Assembly (NCBI RefSeq): GCF_004331075.1
Contig: NZ_SJNX01000004.1
Location: 124,001 to 188,000, forward strand
Origin: Acinetobacter brisouioides
GTDB taxonomy: Bacteria > Pseudomonadota > Gammaproteobacteria > Pseudomonadales > Moraxellaceae
Length of the DNA stretch: 64,000 bases
Reading direction: 5' to 3'
The translations under genes were made by a program, and so were the position numbers. The notes below the pieces were generated by a model. It was not told the DNA's origin. It was given only the letters and a program-made list of their open reading frames with translations, and did not search any database. Positions 34,116-43,857 of the stretch are shown here, piece after piece; the stretch's first letter is position 1, and each line of letters starts with the position of its first letter.

Positions 34116-37100
34116 TAGGCATGTTCTACTGCACGTTGGTACTGATAAATAGGCGCATACAAACTGTAAGCAAAACGCTGACAGGCATCTTGCAGCAACA
34201 AATCAGCATCTTGTTCTTGCAAAATAAACTGCCAGTCGTCGTGATACTGAGTGGAACGATCTTCATGAATTGAAAAGAGACTGTTAAAGTTTCCGCCACC
34301 TTGCCACTGTTTCAACAGATTTTTTTCAGGCTCAATGATGTGCATATTGCCCTGTTCATTGGCTTGCCATTCTAAGGTTTTACCCGTTTCGAGTGGTTTC
34401 AATAACAATGCCGCAGGCAACACCAAAGGTGAAGTTTGCCCATAATCCCACGCCTTCAGCCATTCATCCAAATAAGCTTTTGCCTGTGCTGAACTCAGCC
34501 CTTCACAAATCAGGGTGCTGTTGCTAAACACCACTATACGTTTCAACTGCTTACCTTGTTCTCCGAGGTTTAAATAAGTCAGCCACAGCAAATATTCCAG
34601 CCATGTTTTAGCACGGCGTTCAGCACGGGCACTGGATGGATTCAGACTAACCCAATCCTGCTGTGGCTGTTTAGGAATCACAATCCGCATGTGCAACTTG
34701 TCGCGCAAATGCAAAGTCTGTCCTGTGGTTTCACTCGGTGCGGCAGCATATTGCTGTAACTGCATTAATAATTGCTGATGTTCCAACTGACTGAGCTGCC
34801 ATGCGCTGTGCTGAGTTTTACCGACAGGCAAACGGTCTTGCAGCAACTCGGTACTTGAAGACGGTTGTTGCTGTAAAAATTCACGTAGGCTATACCGCCC
34901 TAAACCATCGAGTAACAATGGTTCAACTTCATCGGGTAAATCCTGCATACGCAGATTTTCAACCCCAAGGGTTTTTAAATACAACTGCGCAGGAAAGGCC
35001 ATGTCATTTAACCACTGCTGACTGCTAAGCATAATCACATCGGTTTCAGGCACCACATAAGTTTGGTTACTCCATGGTTGACGTTGCCCTGTGGCTTGCT
35101 GAATTTGCTGAGCCACAGTAAACCACTGATCTTGATAGCGCAGATGTTCTAGCGTAAAACCTTGTAAGTCAAAAGGTTGTAACGGATGTACCCGATACAG
35201 ACTCAGCACATGCTGTGGAATTTCCAAACCTGCATACTCTACAGTTGCATCAATCCCAGCATCGGGCTGCGCGGATGCCACAATGTAGCCAATATGATCC
35301 AGCAGTTCTTGCAAAACGCTGGATGGCTGGCGCACTTCACCATCGCTAATATCGAAACCATTATAAAATAGCCAGAGTTGCTCTTTGGCCAGCAGCAGCG
35401 CATCTAAAAATGCACCCTGATCATCTTCCAGACGCGAACGATCCCCCAACTGTGGCCGCAAACTTTGCATCAAATCAAACGGGGTATGAGTTTGTCGGTT
35501 TGGAAATTTTCCACTGTCCAGATTCAGCATGACCACCAAACGATACGGCAATGGGCGAATCTGCCCGATTTGACTAAAGGTAATCTGTCCGCTGGGTTCA
35601 GCCTGATCGAACTGACTGTCGAGCTGCTGCTGAATTTCTTGCAAAACCACGCCCAATGGCAGACTAAAATCCTGTAATGCCACCTGTGGTGAATGTTGCT
35701 GTTTTTGATAATGCACTGACAAGGTCAACATACGAATGTGTTTACGGACCATGTCATAAGCAGCACCAAGCGCAACGACACCTGCCTGTTGGAACTCGTG
35801 AATATCTTGCTGAATCTGATACAGCCAGTGTTCAACGGTATGATTTTGACCCAGTTCATGCAAAATCAGCCAATCGCGACGCTGCGCCAAATCTTCATAA
35901 ATGTCGATCAGGGTCGCGATTAACTCAAAATCACTCGGCAACACTTGGGCATAGCTCAGCGTTCCTTCAAACAGCACATGCTCAGGAATCGCCACCCCAA
36001 GTGCCAAACGGTCTAAGGCAAACTTAAAACTAAAACGATAATCCCGATCTTCTAGACTAAGCTGACGCGCCAGATGGGCTTCGTCCAACCCGCGCTTAAA
36101 ACCAGCCTGAGTCAGCAACTGCAACGCCCGCTGGGTTTGTGAGGTATCTAAACCATAACGCTGCTGCGTCGCAGGCAAGCTCAGCCAGTCGGCAAACTGT
36201 TCAAACTGAAAACGTCCATGCGGTAGCTGAATCCGATCATATACCGCCTGCCATGCCTGACTCATATCTAGCTGTGCTACACCACCAATTTTGACAGGCA
36301 AATACGGTGCTTGCTGGGCATTTTGTACCCGTGGTGGCGGTGCAAAGACACTGCGAATATGTGGTTCAAGTGCCTTGATGTCTGGCGTTAATACCAAAAT
36401 ATCATCCAGACGGTGTGGCTGTTCAGCCGTGCCCTGTGCCAGCCAGTGCAACAGTTGATCCTTCAAGACTTCAAGCTGGCGCAATGCAGAGTGACAAACA
36501 TGAACCTGAATCGACTGATCGTCGGGAGAAAGCTCAAATTGATGCTTTTCAGGTTCCATCAGGTACAGCACATCCGACTGAATTTTACCGAGCAAACTCT
36601 CAGAATAATCTTCATCGAACAAATCTAGCCATTGTCCTTCTTCCCCCGAAGACAAATGCGATAACAACGAGAAATGGTCACGTGCCTGCTTGCCAAAACG
36701 GGTCAATAATGGATGACGTGACTCACGTGCTTCAGCATTAAAATTGAGGGTGAATTCATCAAAGAAACGTTGCAGATCGGCATCAGAAGCCTGTGGGTGT
36801 TTTTGTAAAAAGCGCTGTTTTACCCCAAGGTCATAGCGTTTTTTCCAGTTCGGGTCGACACTGTCTGCCCAGTATTCCTGCGAAGGGTTGTAGTGCAAAA
36901 TCACCACGTCCAAGTACTGCCCTAAACGCCGTAAAAATTGTAACTGGGTCGGGGGCAAATCCAGTACCGTAAAAATCAGCAATTGCTGCGGCAGGCGTTT
37001 CAGCGCGGCTTTGCGCTGCTCTGGGTCATCGAGAATTGCCCAAAAATCGCGGTCAATCTGCTGCATTTGCACAAAGTCCGCATGAAAGACTTCCTGCCAC

Positions 37101-37777
37101 AACCAGCGCTGCCACGCTTCAAGCTGCTGTACCTGTTCTAGTTGATACAGCGCAATGCCATGTTCATCGGCTTGAAACAGTTGCTCGATATTTAGCTCAC
37201 GATTATTGCCCCACGCCTTAAGCCAGTTTTGTGGACAACTACACGGTTCATGCCAATGGTGCTGACACTGCCCACGATAAATCATGTAATGACTAAACAC
37301 CCGCGACACCTGCTCGGATACCCAGTACAACATATTTTGTTTTTTGAGTTGCTGTTGCAAACCCTGCTCTAAATGTGTGGCACTGTCATAAATTCGCTGC
37401 ACAATGCTATACAACGGATGCTCGGCAGCAAGGCTGAGCTGTTCAGGTTCAATATAGGGTTTTAACGCTTCGTAAATACGCCACTGCATTACCAATCGTG
37501 GAATGTTGGCTTGACGTACTTGCTCTTTATTTTCTAGAACTTGCTGATAGGCGTACCACTGAAAAGTCTGAATCCGTTGATGATACAATTGGTTGGCGCT
37601 AATACCCTGATACTGAGAAATCTGCTGCTGTAGCCATTGTTCCACCGCAGCACTCGGTACCACAAAATGCTGCTGTTGTAACACCTGTAAAGGATGGCTT
37701 TGTGCCTGACTAATTTGGGCTAACAGCGTTTGCAATAACAGTTCTAATCGCTGACTTTGACAAACATGAATACCCAT
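34115..37777 (-). CDS. recC: Exodeoxyribonuclease V gamma subunit RecC
   Basis: A 1220-residue protein with inactivated helicase folds that recognises Chi and holds RecB and RecD together. The N-terminal M-G-I-H-V-C-Q-S-Q-R-L-E-L-L, the Q-x-W-L-x-x-x-I-S-Q segment and internal L-x-L-x-D-x-x-P-T-x-L-Q-F-L-R block are typical. It is the first gene of the recC-recB-recD operon and overlaps recB by one base. Confidence 0.95.
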   Translation of the reverse strand: MGIHVCQSQRLELLLQTLLAQISQAQSHPLQVLQQQHFVVPSAAVEQWLQQQISQYQGISANQLYHQRIQTFQWYAYQQVLENKEQVRQANIPRLVMQWRIYEALKPYIEPEQLSLAAEHPLYSIVQRIYDSATHLEQGLQQQLKKQNMLYWVSEQVSRVFSHYMIYRGQCQHHWHEPCSCPQNWLKAWGNNRELNIEQLFQADEHGIALYQLEQVQQLEAWQRWLWQEVFHADFVQMQQIDRDFWAILDDPEQRKAALKRLPQQLLIFTVLDLPPTQLQFLRRLGQYLDVVILHYNPSQEYWADSVDPNWKKRYDLGVKQRFLQKHPQASDADLQRFFDEFTLNFNAEARESRHPLLTRFGKQARDHFSLLSHLSSGEEGQWLDLFDEDYSESLLGKIQSDVLYLMEPEKHQFELSPDDQSIQVHVCHSALRQLEVLKDQLLHWLAQGTAEQPHRLDDILVLTPDIKALEPHIRSVFAPPPRVQNAQQAPYLPVKIGGVAQLDMSQAWQAVYDRIQLPHGRFQFEQFADWLSLPATQQRYGLDTSQTQRALQLLTQAGFKRGLDEAHLARQLSLEDRDYRFSFKFALDRLALGVAIPEHVLFEGTLSYAQVLPSDFELIATLIDIYEDLAQRRDWLILHELGQNHTVEHWLYQIQQDIHEFQQAGVVALGAAYDMVRKHIRMLTLSVHYQKQQHSPQVALQDFSLPLGVVLQEIQQQLDSQFDQAEPSGQITFSQIGQIRPLPYRLVVMLNLDSGKFPNRQTHTPFDLMQSLRPQLGDRSRLEDDQGAFLDALLLAKEQLWLFYNGFDISDGEVRQPSSVLQELLDHIGYIVASAQPDAGIDATVEYAGLEIPQHVLSLYRVHPLQPFDLQGFTLEHLRYQDQWFTVAQQIQQATGQRQPWSNQTYVVPETDVIMLSSQQWLNDMAFPAQLYLKTLGVENLRMQDLPDEVEPLLLDGLGRYSLREFLQQQPSSSTELLQDRLPVGKTQHSAWQLSQLEHQQLLMQLQQYAAAPSETTGQTLHLRDKLHMRIVIPKQPQQDWVSLNPSSARAERRAKTWLEYLLWLTYLNLGEQGKQLKRIVVFSNSTLICEGLSSAQAKAYLDEWLKAWDYGQTSPLVLPAALLLKPLETGKTLEWQANEQGNMHIIEPEKNLLKQWQGGGNFNSLFSIHEDRSTQYHDDWQFILQEQDADLLLQDACQRFAYSLYAPIYQYQRAVEHA

Positions 37778-37944
37778 AAATCACTTTTCTCGCTGTATTT
37801 TTGCAGGATGGATGCAATTTGCACAAATTGACACACAGATTGTACTATTTCTTTAACATGACTTATGTCATTTTAAAAAACAATACGTTGTGATCACAAT
37901 GACTGTATTTCAAGTAAAATAGCATCTCAACAGGTAACGACTTT

Positions 37945-38454
37945 ATGAAAATTGATCATATTCCCGACGCGATTGACCCCGATTTGAATCTGGAACAGGT
38001 ACGCCAAGACTGCTTGGCTTTAGCGAAAAAACGCGCCTACCTGTCTGCTGGGGCTGCGGTCATTCCTGTGCCTTTTTTAGATGTGGTGGCCGATGTCGGT
38101 ATTTTATCCAAACTGATTCCTGAAATTAATGAACAATTTGGACTCGACCGTGAGCACATTAGCGTATATGACCCAAAAACCCGTGAAATTCACTGGCAGG
38201 AACTGCGTAAACGCGGGGTACAATTTTCGGGCTTAATGGTGGCACGCACAGGCGTCAAAAAATCATTGAACGGTTTTATTGGCAAAATGGTGACCAAACA
38301 AGTCTCCAAATTTATTCCTTTAGGCGGTCAAATTATTGCTGCCAGTTTAGGCTATTTGGTCTTTAAAAAAATTGCCTCTGCACATGTTGAAGACTGCTAC
38401 CAACTGGCAAAACGCATTCAGCTTAAACAAAAAGCCCAAACGGTTGTGGGCTAA
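37945..38454 (+). CDS. Hypothetical protein with hydrophobic segments, DUF697-like
   Basis: A 169-residue protein I cannot name with certainty. A hydrophobic stretch A-A-V-I-P-V-P-F-L-D-V-V-A-D-V at about 38-52 recalls the I-P-I-P-F-x-D motif of DUF697 membrane domains found at the C-terminus of some small GTPases. A second hydrophobic, Gly-rich segment (I-P-L-G-G-Q-I-I-A-A-S-L-G) lies near residue 132. The middle is polar and no GTPase domain is present. It has a promoter region of about 170 bases in common with recC, which is transcribed divergently, and a terminator hairpin. It may be a small inner-membrane protein. Confidence 0.6.
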   Translation: MKIDHIPDAIDPDLNLEQVRQDCLALAKKRAYLSAGAAVIPVPFLDVVADVGILSKLIPEINEQFGLDREHISVYDPKTREIHWQELRKRGVQFSGLMVARTGVKKSLNGFIGKMVTKQVSKFIPLGGQIIAASLGYLVFKKIASAHVEDCYQLAKRIQLKQKAQTVVG

Positions 38455-38458
38455 CATC

Positions 38459-38477
38459 AGGCGGATTACTCCGCCTT
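38459..38477. terminator. Shared hairpin between convergent genes
   Basis: AGGCGGA / TCCGCCT with a four-base loop lies between the plus-strand hypothetical gene and the pap stop codon (38466-38468), which is inside the hairpin. Short T tail on the plus strand. Confidence 0.6.
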
Positions 38478-39884
38478 TAACTGATTTAAGATGGCTTGCA
38501 TAATTTCCAATCGCGCCTGACGCTTACTGTCGGTAGAAATCACATGCCATGGAGCATAGGCAGTATTGGTCAGATAAAACATATCAGAGGCAGACTCTAA
38601 ATAATCATCCCATTTTTCCCGATTACGCCAGTCATCACTGGTAATTTTAAAGCGTTTGTGTGGTGTTTCTTCACGAATTTTGAAGCGCTGTTCCTGCTCA
38701 TCCTTACTAATCGCCAACCAAAATTTAATCACAATGGTCTGAGTATCGACCAAATCTTTTTCGAAACGATTAATTTCCTCATACGCACGTTGCCACTCAA
38801 AATCTGCCGCTAGATTTTCAATGCGCTCTACCAGCACTCGCCCATACCAAGAACGGTCAAAAATACTGATCGGACTGGCATTTTCCAGTTTTGTCCAGAA
38901 ACGCCACAAATACGGATGATGCCGTTCATAATGCTCAGGTGCAGCGATACAGTGAATGTCGTATTCACGCGGGTCGAGGTTTTTCACGATTCGGCGTATT
39001 GCTCCTCCCTTACCCGCAGCGTCTATTCCTTCAAACACAATGACCACCTTGCGCTGATTGTAACGCAAGCAATCTGCGACCTTACGCGAGAGTTTTTTAA
39101 GCTGTGCCCTATAGTCTTTTTGACTGATTTCAGGATGTGTAATTGCCGATAAATTTTGTGGAATTGGGGCTTGTGGCCACTGATTTGCGACTAAGCCGGT
39201 ATGTTTGGGTAAGTCTTTCAATGCCAACAATAAATGCTGGGAAAATTCACGGTTACACTGATGTTTATCTTCGCAATCCAGTACAATCCAGTCCTCGCTA
39301 TAGCGTTCACGTAAACGCTGGATGTTGTCATACTGTTTTTTATTGCGCCAGTCCAGACCATGCAATTTATGCCATTTCTCCTCAGAAGGATTCATATTGT
39401 CCAGACGTTTTTGCAGAGATTTCCACGACAAGTCGAACCAGAACTTGACGACATCGACCTGATTGTTTTTTAGATCCTGCTCGAACTTGCGCATTTGGTG
39501 TATATAGGCGTCGAACATGGTGTCATCTAAAGGTTTAGATACATGCATCGCCGTATTCAGTAAGTCGTTGTACCAGTTACTAAACAGCACCACGATTTGC
39601 CCTTCAGCAGGAATCACCTGAACATACGGCTGCCAAAAAGGTTGTTTGTTGTTAAAAAAATGCGGTGGTTCGGCATAGACATGCAAATAACGTGGATCGA
39701 CCCATTCGCGCAGTTGCTTGACGGCTTCGCCCTTACCTGCCAGTTCAATACCACTGACAATCACCAGAATGCTTTTACCGTGATCACTCCCTCGGCTATT
39801 GCGCAGTCGGTATTGGGCTTCAATGAGGTCAAAGGAAAGCTGATGGTCATGTTTTATTTTTTCTGGTTTTACACTTTGATCCAT
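38466..39884 (-). CDS. pap: Polyphosphate:AMP phosphotransferase (two-domain PPK2)
   Basis: About 472 residues with two tandem PPK2 domains. Domain one has the degenerate-looking P-loop S-G-I-E-L-A-G-K-G-E-A-V; domain two has the full G-I-D-A-A-G-K-G-G-A-I. F-D-R-S-W-Y-G-R-V-L-V-E-R follows in the second domain. The enzyme phosphorylates AMP to ADP using polyphosphate and, with adenylate kinase, regenerates ATP. It closely resembles the enzyme described from Acinetobacter johnsonii. The frame is open from a TTG at 39908; the ATG at 39884 gives the family start and has AGG upstream. It appears monocistronic. Confidence 0.93.
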   Translation of the reverse strand: MDQSVKPEKIKHDHQLSFDLIEAQYRLRNSRGSDHGKSILVIVSGIELAGKGEAVKQLREWVDPRYLHVYAEPPHFFNNKQPFWQPYVQVIPAEGQIVVLFSNWYNDLLNTAMHVSKPLDDTMFDAYIHQMRKFEQDLKNNQVDVVKFWFDLSWKSLQKRLDNMNPSEEKWHKLHGLDWRNKKQYDNIQRLRERYSEDWIVLDCEDKHQCNREFSQHLLLALKDLPKHTGLVANQWPQAPIPQNLSAITHPEISQKDYRAQLKKLSRKVADCLRYNQRKVVIVFEGIDAAGKGGAIRRIVKNLDPREYDIHCIAAPEHYERHHPYLWRFWTKLENASPISIFDRSWYGRVLVERIENLAADFEWQRAYEEINRFEKDLVDTQTIVIKFWLAISKDEQEQRFKIREETPHKRFKITSDDWRNREKWDDYLESASDMFYLTNTAYAPWHVISTDSKRQARLEIMQAILNQLKAE

Positions 39885-39966
39885 ACTGAGTGACCTATGC
39901 TTATTCAATTCTTATATCTAGCATGATACTACACTCAGTTCAGGCATATACAATCCACTCCCATCA

Positions 39967-39999
39967 AAAAACAAAAGGCAGGAATCCCCTGCCTTGTTT
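39967..39999 (-). terminator. Terminator of the ssu operon
   Basis: On the minus strand AAACAAGGCAGG / CCTGCCTTTTGTTTTTT with a five-base loop, 57 bases after the ssuB stop. Confidence 0.85.
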
Positions 40000-40056
40000 C
40001 TGTGTAGTTTTCAACATTTTTGATTATCTCGACAAGCAACATTCGTGGTGTCAGAT

Positions 40057-40845
40057 TTAGGTGGCTAAAACTGCTTGTAGCACCTGTTGTTCGAGTTCAG
40101 CAAAGCCAATACCTTTTTGACGAGGACGTGGTAGGTTCACTTTAAACTGCTGGGCAATATGCCCTTTATCCAGCAAAATAATTCGGTCTGCCAGTTGCAC
40201 AGCTTCACTGACATCGTGCGTCACCAAAATTGCGGTAAAGCCCTGCTCACGCCACAACCTTTCAATCAGATTTTGCATGTCCAAACGGGTCAAGGCATCC
40301 AGTGCGCCAAGCGGTTCATCCAACAATAAAATCCGCGGGCGATGCGCCAAGGCACGTGCCAATGCTGAACGCTGGCGTTGTCCACCCGAAAGCTGGCTTG
40401 GCCACAATTTGGCTTTTTCTTTTAAACCGACTTTTCCCAGTAAGGCAATCGCCTGTTCAGACTGTTGCTTGGGTAAGCCCAGTTTGACATTGTCCTCAAT
40501 GCTTTTCCAGGGCAGCAAACGCGGATCTTGAAACATGACCCGAATATCATCTGGCTGAATTGCAGCACTGTGCGCTGGCGCAGTAAAACCGATTTGCCCC
40601 CGACTGGCTTGCTCCAAACCTGCAACCAGACGTAGTAAAGTACTTTTACCACAACCACTGCGCCCCACAATCGCCAGAAACTCGCCTGCCTGAATCTCTA
40701 GATCAAGATTTTCCAGTACCGTAACACTGCCATAATATTTGTTGAGTTGCTGAATATGAATTTCAGCGCCTGTGGTCGGGGCAACTTTACGCTTGGGCGA
40801 GATGACTAGCTCATCCGCGTAATCCGCAATACTTAAATCAGTCAT
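40057..40845 (-). CDS. ssuB: Aliphatic sulfonate ABC transporter ATP-binding protein
   Basis: About 262 residues. Walker A is [10 protein letters not shown], the signature is L-S-G-G-Q-R-Q-R, Walker B is [12 protein letters not shown], and the H-loop is T-H-D. It energises uptake through SsuC. The open frame extends upstream to 40995, but the ATG at 40845 follows GAGGAG by about 6 bases and excludes sequence overlapping ssuC. It is the last gene of the ssu operon. Confidence 0.93.
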   Translation of the reverse strand: MTDLSIADYADELVISPKRKVAPTTGAEIHIQQLNKYYGSVTVLENLDLEIQAGEFLAIVGRSGCGKSTLLRLVAGLEQASRGQIGFTAPAHSAAIQPDDIRVMFQDPRLLPWKSIEDNVKLGLPKQQSEQAIALLGKVGLKEKAKLWPSQLSGGQRQRSALARALAHRPRILLLDEPLGALDALTRLDMQNLIERLWREQGFTAILVTHDVSEAVQLADRIILLDKGHIAQQFKVNLPRPRQKGIGFAELEQQVLQAVLAT

Positions 40846-40855
40846 GATGCTCTCC

Positions 40856-41635
40856 TCAATCGTGTTGATAACCCGCATGCCAGCGCAGTAAATAACGTTC
40901 CAGATATTGGGCAAAAACATCTGCCAGTTTGCCCAGTAAGGCGTAGAGTAAAATACCGACCAAGACCACATCGGTTTGCAAGAATTCACGTGCATTCATG
41001 GTCATATAACCAATGCCTGCCTGAGCAGAAATAGTTTCCGCGACGATTAACAACACCCAAACCAAGCCTAAAGCAAAGCGTAAACCGACCAAAATCGAAG
41101 GCATTGCTCCAGGTAAAATGATGTCTTTATACAATTGCCAACGGGTCAAACCATAGCTTTTACCCATTTCGATCAACTGTGGATCAACCGAACGAATGCC
41201 ATGATAGGTGTTGATATACATTGGGAAAAATACCCCGATGGCGACCAAGAACAGCTTTGCCGATTCATCAATCCCGAACCACAAAATCACCAGTGGAATG
41301 AGCGCCAGCGCAGGGATATTCCGAATCATCTGCAAGGTGGTATCCAGTAAATTCGAGGCAATTCTGGATGAGCCATTGAGTAGCCCAAGCAGTAAGCCCA
41401 AACCACCACCAACCAATAAACCGAGCAAGGCACGCCCTGCGCTAATCTTGACGTGATGCCACAGTTCACCACTGATTAACAGCGACCAAAAAGCTCTGAG
41501 CACTGCAGTTGGTGCAGGTAAAATTCGGCTTTCCAGCCAACCTGTCACCGACGCCACTTGCCAGAAAATCACCAATACTACAGGCACCAGCCAAGGCAAC
41601 GTGCGTTGCCCCAGCCGTTTTACCACTTGGGTCAT
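40856..41635 (-). CDS. ssuC: Aliphatic sulfonate ABC transporter permease
   Basis: A 259-residue inner-membrane permease with about six transmembrane helices. The EAA-like loop for contact with the ATPase is in the segment near [14 protein letters not shown]. It overlaps ssuD by 4 bases (ATGA) and ends 10 bases before ssuB, so the genes are tightly coupled. Confidence 0.93.
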   Translation of the reverse strand: MTQVVKRLGQRTLPWLVPVVLVIFWQVASVTGWLESRILPAPTAVLRAFWSLLISGELWHHVKISAGRALLGLLVGGGLGLLLGLLNGSSRIASNLLDTTLQMIRNIPALALIPLVILWFGIDESAKLFLVAIGVFFPMYINTYHGIRSVDPQLIEMGKSYGLTRWQLYKDIILPGAMPSILVGLRFALGLVWVLLIVAETISAQAGIGYMTMNAREFLQTDVVLVGILLYALLGKLADVFAQYLERYLLRWHAGYQHD

Positions 41636-42807
41636 ACAGCCTCCTCTGCCCGTTGACGTTTTTTGTCTTCATCAGGCACATAATTGTTGGCAATAATTTC
41701 GCCAAAAGGCCCAGTCAAATTCGGCTGTGACAATTTTTGGCGAGTTTCCAGTGGCAATAACGGGAACACCAGTTCGGCAAAACGGATCGATTCTTCCAAA
41801 TGTGGATAGCCCGAGAAAATAAAGGTGCCAATACCCAAATCGGCATATTCTTGAATACGCGCAGCAACGGTTTCAGGGTCACCCACCAATGCCGTACCTG
41901 CACCACCACGTACCAAGCCAATGCCTGCCCACAAGTTTGGTGACACTTCCAGTTGGTCACGGCGACCGCCATGCAAGGCTGCCATGCGGTGCTGCCCGAC
42001 TGAATCCATTTGTGCAAATTTTTTCTGTGCTGCGGCAATGGTGTTGTCATCGACGTATTGAATCAGGTCGTTGGCGGCTGCCCATGCTTCTTCATTGGTT
42101 TCACGCACAATCACATGCAAACGGATACCGTAGTTCAAAGTACGCCCTTTGGCTTCGGCTTTGGCGCGCACTGCTTCGATTTTTTCTTTCACCGCAGCAG
42201 GTGGCTCGCCCCAAGTCAGGTAGGTATCAACCTGTTCTGTCGCCAAATCAATTGCAACATCTGAAGAACCACCAAACCACAGTGGTGGATAAGGTTGTTG
42301 CACAGGTGGGTAAAGCAGTTTGGCATCATCGACATTTAAGTGTTTGCCGTGGAAGCTAAATGATTCACCTGTGTGTGAACGGGTTAAAATTTCACGCCAG
42401 ATTTTCACGTATTCATTGGCAGTTTCATAGCGGGTGGTATGGTCTTCATACAAGCCATCGCCTTTGAGTTCTTGTTCATCACCACCAGTCACCAAGTTCA
42501 GTAACACACGGCCATTGGACAAACGGTCAAAGGTTGCTGCCATACGTGCAGTCAACGCTGGCGTAGTCACCCCAGGGCGTAACGCCACCAGAAATTTCAG
42601 GTTTTTAGTAGCATCAATCAAACTTGCTGCCGTGATCCACGGATCTTCACATGAACGTCCTGTCGGAATGAGTACTCCTTCATAACCCAAATTATCCACG
42701 GCAACCGCAATCTGCTTCATGTAAGCATGGTCAACCTGACGTGCCCCTTTGCTGGTACCTAAATAACGGCTGTCACCATGAGTGGGAATAAACCAGAAAA
42801 TTTTCAT
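41632..42807 (-). CDS. ssuD: FMNH2-dependent alkanesulfonate monooxygenase
   Basis: A 391-residue luciferase-fold enzyme that cleaves alkanesulfonates to aldehyde and sulfite for use as a sulfur source. [16 protein letters not shown] at the start, the V-A-L-R-P-G block and L-V-T-G-G-D are diagnostic of SsuD. The reduced FMN is normally supplied by SsuE, which is not present in this operon and must be encoded elsewhere. Confidence 0.95.
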   Translation of the reverse strand: MKIFWFIPTHGDSRYLGTSKGARQVDHAYMKQIAVAVDNLGYEGVLIPTGRSCEDPWITAASLIDATKNLKFLVALRPGVTTPALTARMAATFDRLSNGRVLLNLVTGGDEQELKGDGLYEDHTTRYETANEYVKIWREILTRSHTGESFSFHGKHLNVDDAKLLYPPVQQPYPPLWFGGSSDVAIDLATEQVDTYLTWGEPPAAVKEKIEAVRAKAEAKGRTLNYGIRLHVIVRETNEEAWAAANDLIQYVDDNTIAAAQKKFAQMDSVGQHRMAALHGGRRDQLEVSPNLWAGIGLVRGGAGTALVGDPETVAARIQEYADLGIGTFIFSGYPHLEESIRFAELVFPLLPLETRQKLSQPNLTGPFGEIIANNYVPDEDKKRQRAEEAV

Positions 42808-42853
42808 TGTGTTGTTCCTTTAAATGTCTAAGTCTTTAAAACCCAGAGCGCGC

Positions 42854-43846
42854 TTAGTGCTGCGCCCAGATAATTTGGTTGATCTCGATGGAATTGGGGA
42901 TCAACTTCTCTTGATAAAAACGATTTGCAATCTCTTGCTGTGCCTTGACCACATCAGGGGTAATCGCCTGTGTTAGTGACGGTTTATAGCGTTTGTCGAG
43001 TACACGCTGGGCAATCTCGGCATTTAAGCCTGTGGCTTGTTGATACAAGTGCAATGACTCTTTTGGATGATCGACAATCCACTGTGCGGCATGGTTCAGT
43101 GCGGTTAAGAACTGTGTGGTTTCTTGTGAATGGGCTTTGACAAAGTCAGGATTGCCAATCACAAAGTTATAGGTCGTTTCAAAGGCTGTGCCGTCAATAA
43201 TCGGGCGGGCATGTCCTTCCACTTCAGCCACGCTACGGAACGGTTCCCAGATCGCCCATGCATCCACCGATTTTTTATCCAGTGCTGCACGGGCATCGGC
43301 AGGTGCCAACCAGATCGGTTGAATGTCATTCCAAGTCAGATTGGCTTTTTTCAGCACACGCCCGAGCAAGTCATGCGCACTTGAACCTTTTTGTACCGCA
43401 ATGCGTTTGCCTTTTAGGTCGGCAATGGTCTTGATCGGACTATCGTTCGGCACAAGAACCGCTTGCCATTTCGGATGCACATTTTCATAACCGACATAGA
43501 CAATGCCTTTATTGGCAGCTTGGGCAAAAATCGGGGGAGTATTTCCAACCGAACCGAGATCAACTGCACCGACTGCCAAAGCTTCTAACATTTGCGGCCC
43601 TGCGGGGAATTCTTTCCATTCGATCTTGGTTTTTGGAAACTCTTTTTCCAATAAATGCTGCTGTTTTAAAACAATTGAATTTAAAGATGATTTTTGAAAT
43701 CCAATACTCAGTGTTTTTAGCTCAGCTGCGTTCTTTGCTACTGGTGCAGATGCCTGTGCAGGGGCAGTTTCAGACTTCTGGCACGCTGCAAGTAACACCG
43801 TGACACTGGTCAAGGCTACAAGGCTGGTGCTTCGTAAATAGCTCAT
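42854..43846 (-). CDS. ssuA: Sulfonate ABC transporter substrate-binding lipoprotein (second copy)
   Basis: A 330-residue binding protein. The signal peptide ends L-L-A-A-C, so it is a lipoprotein anchored at residue 22, unlike the soluble SsuA of E. coli. The mature domain has the SsuA hallmarks L-S-I-G-F-Q-K, E-F-P-A-G-P-Q-x-L-E-A-L, G-N-T-P-P-I-F-A-Q-A and A-I-W-E-P-F. It shares about the same architecture with the gene upstream, so the two are a tandem duplication that has diverged. Its position directly before ssuD makes it the likely canonical SsuA. Confidence 0.88.
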   Translation of the reverse strand: MSYLRSTSLVALTSVTVLLAACQKSETAPAQASAPVAKNAAELKTLSIGFQKSSLNSIVLKQQHLLEKEFPKTKIEWKEFPAGPQMLEALAVGAVDLGSVGNTPPIFAQAANKGIVYVGYENVHPKWQAVLVPNDSPIKTIADLKGKRIAVQKGSSAHDLLGRVLKKANLTWNDIQPIWLAPADARAALDKKSVDAWAIWEPFRSVAEVEGHARPIIDGTAFETTYNFVIGNPDFVKAHSQETTQFLTALNHAAQWIVDHPKESLHLYQQATGLNAEIAQRVLDKRYKPSLTQAITPDVVKAQQEIANRFYQEKLIPNSIEINQIIWAQH

Positions 43847-43857
43847 GTCTGCCTCCG

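Noticed and set aside
41889..42359. 156-residue plus-strand ORF
   Set aside because: Antisense to ssuD, with Cys/His-rich shadow composition.
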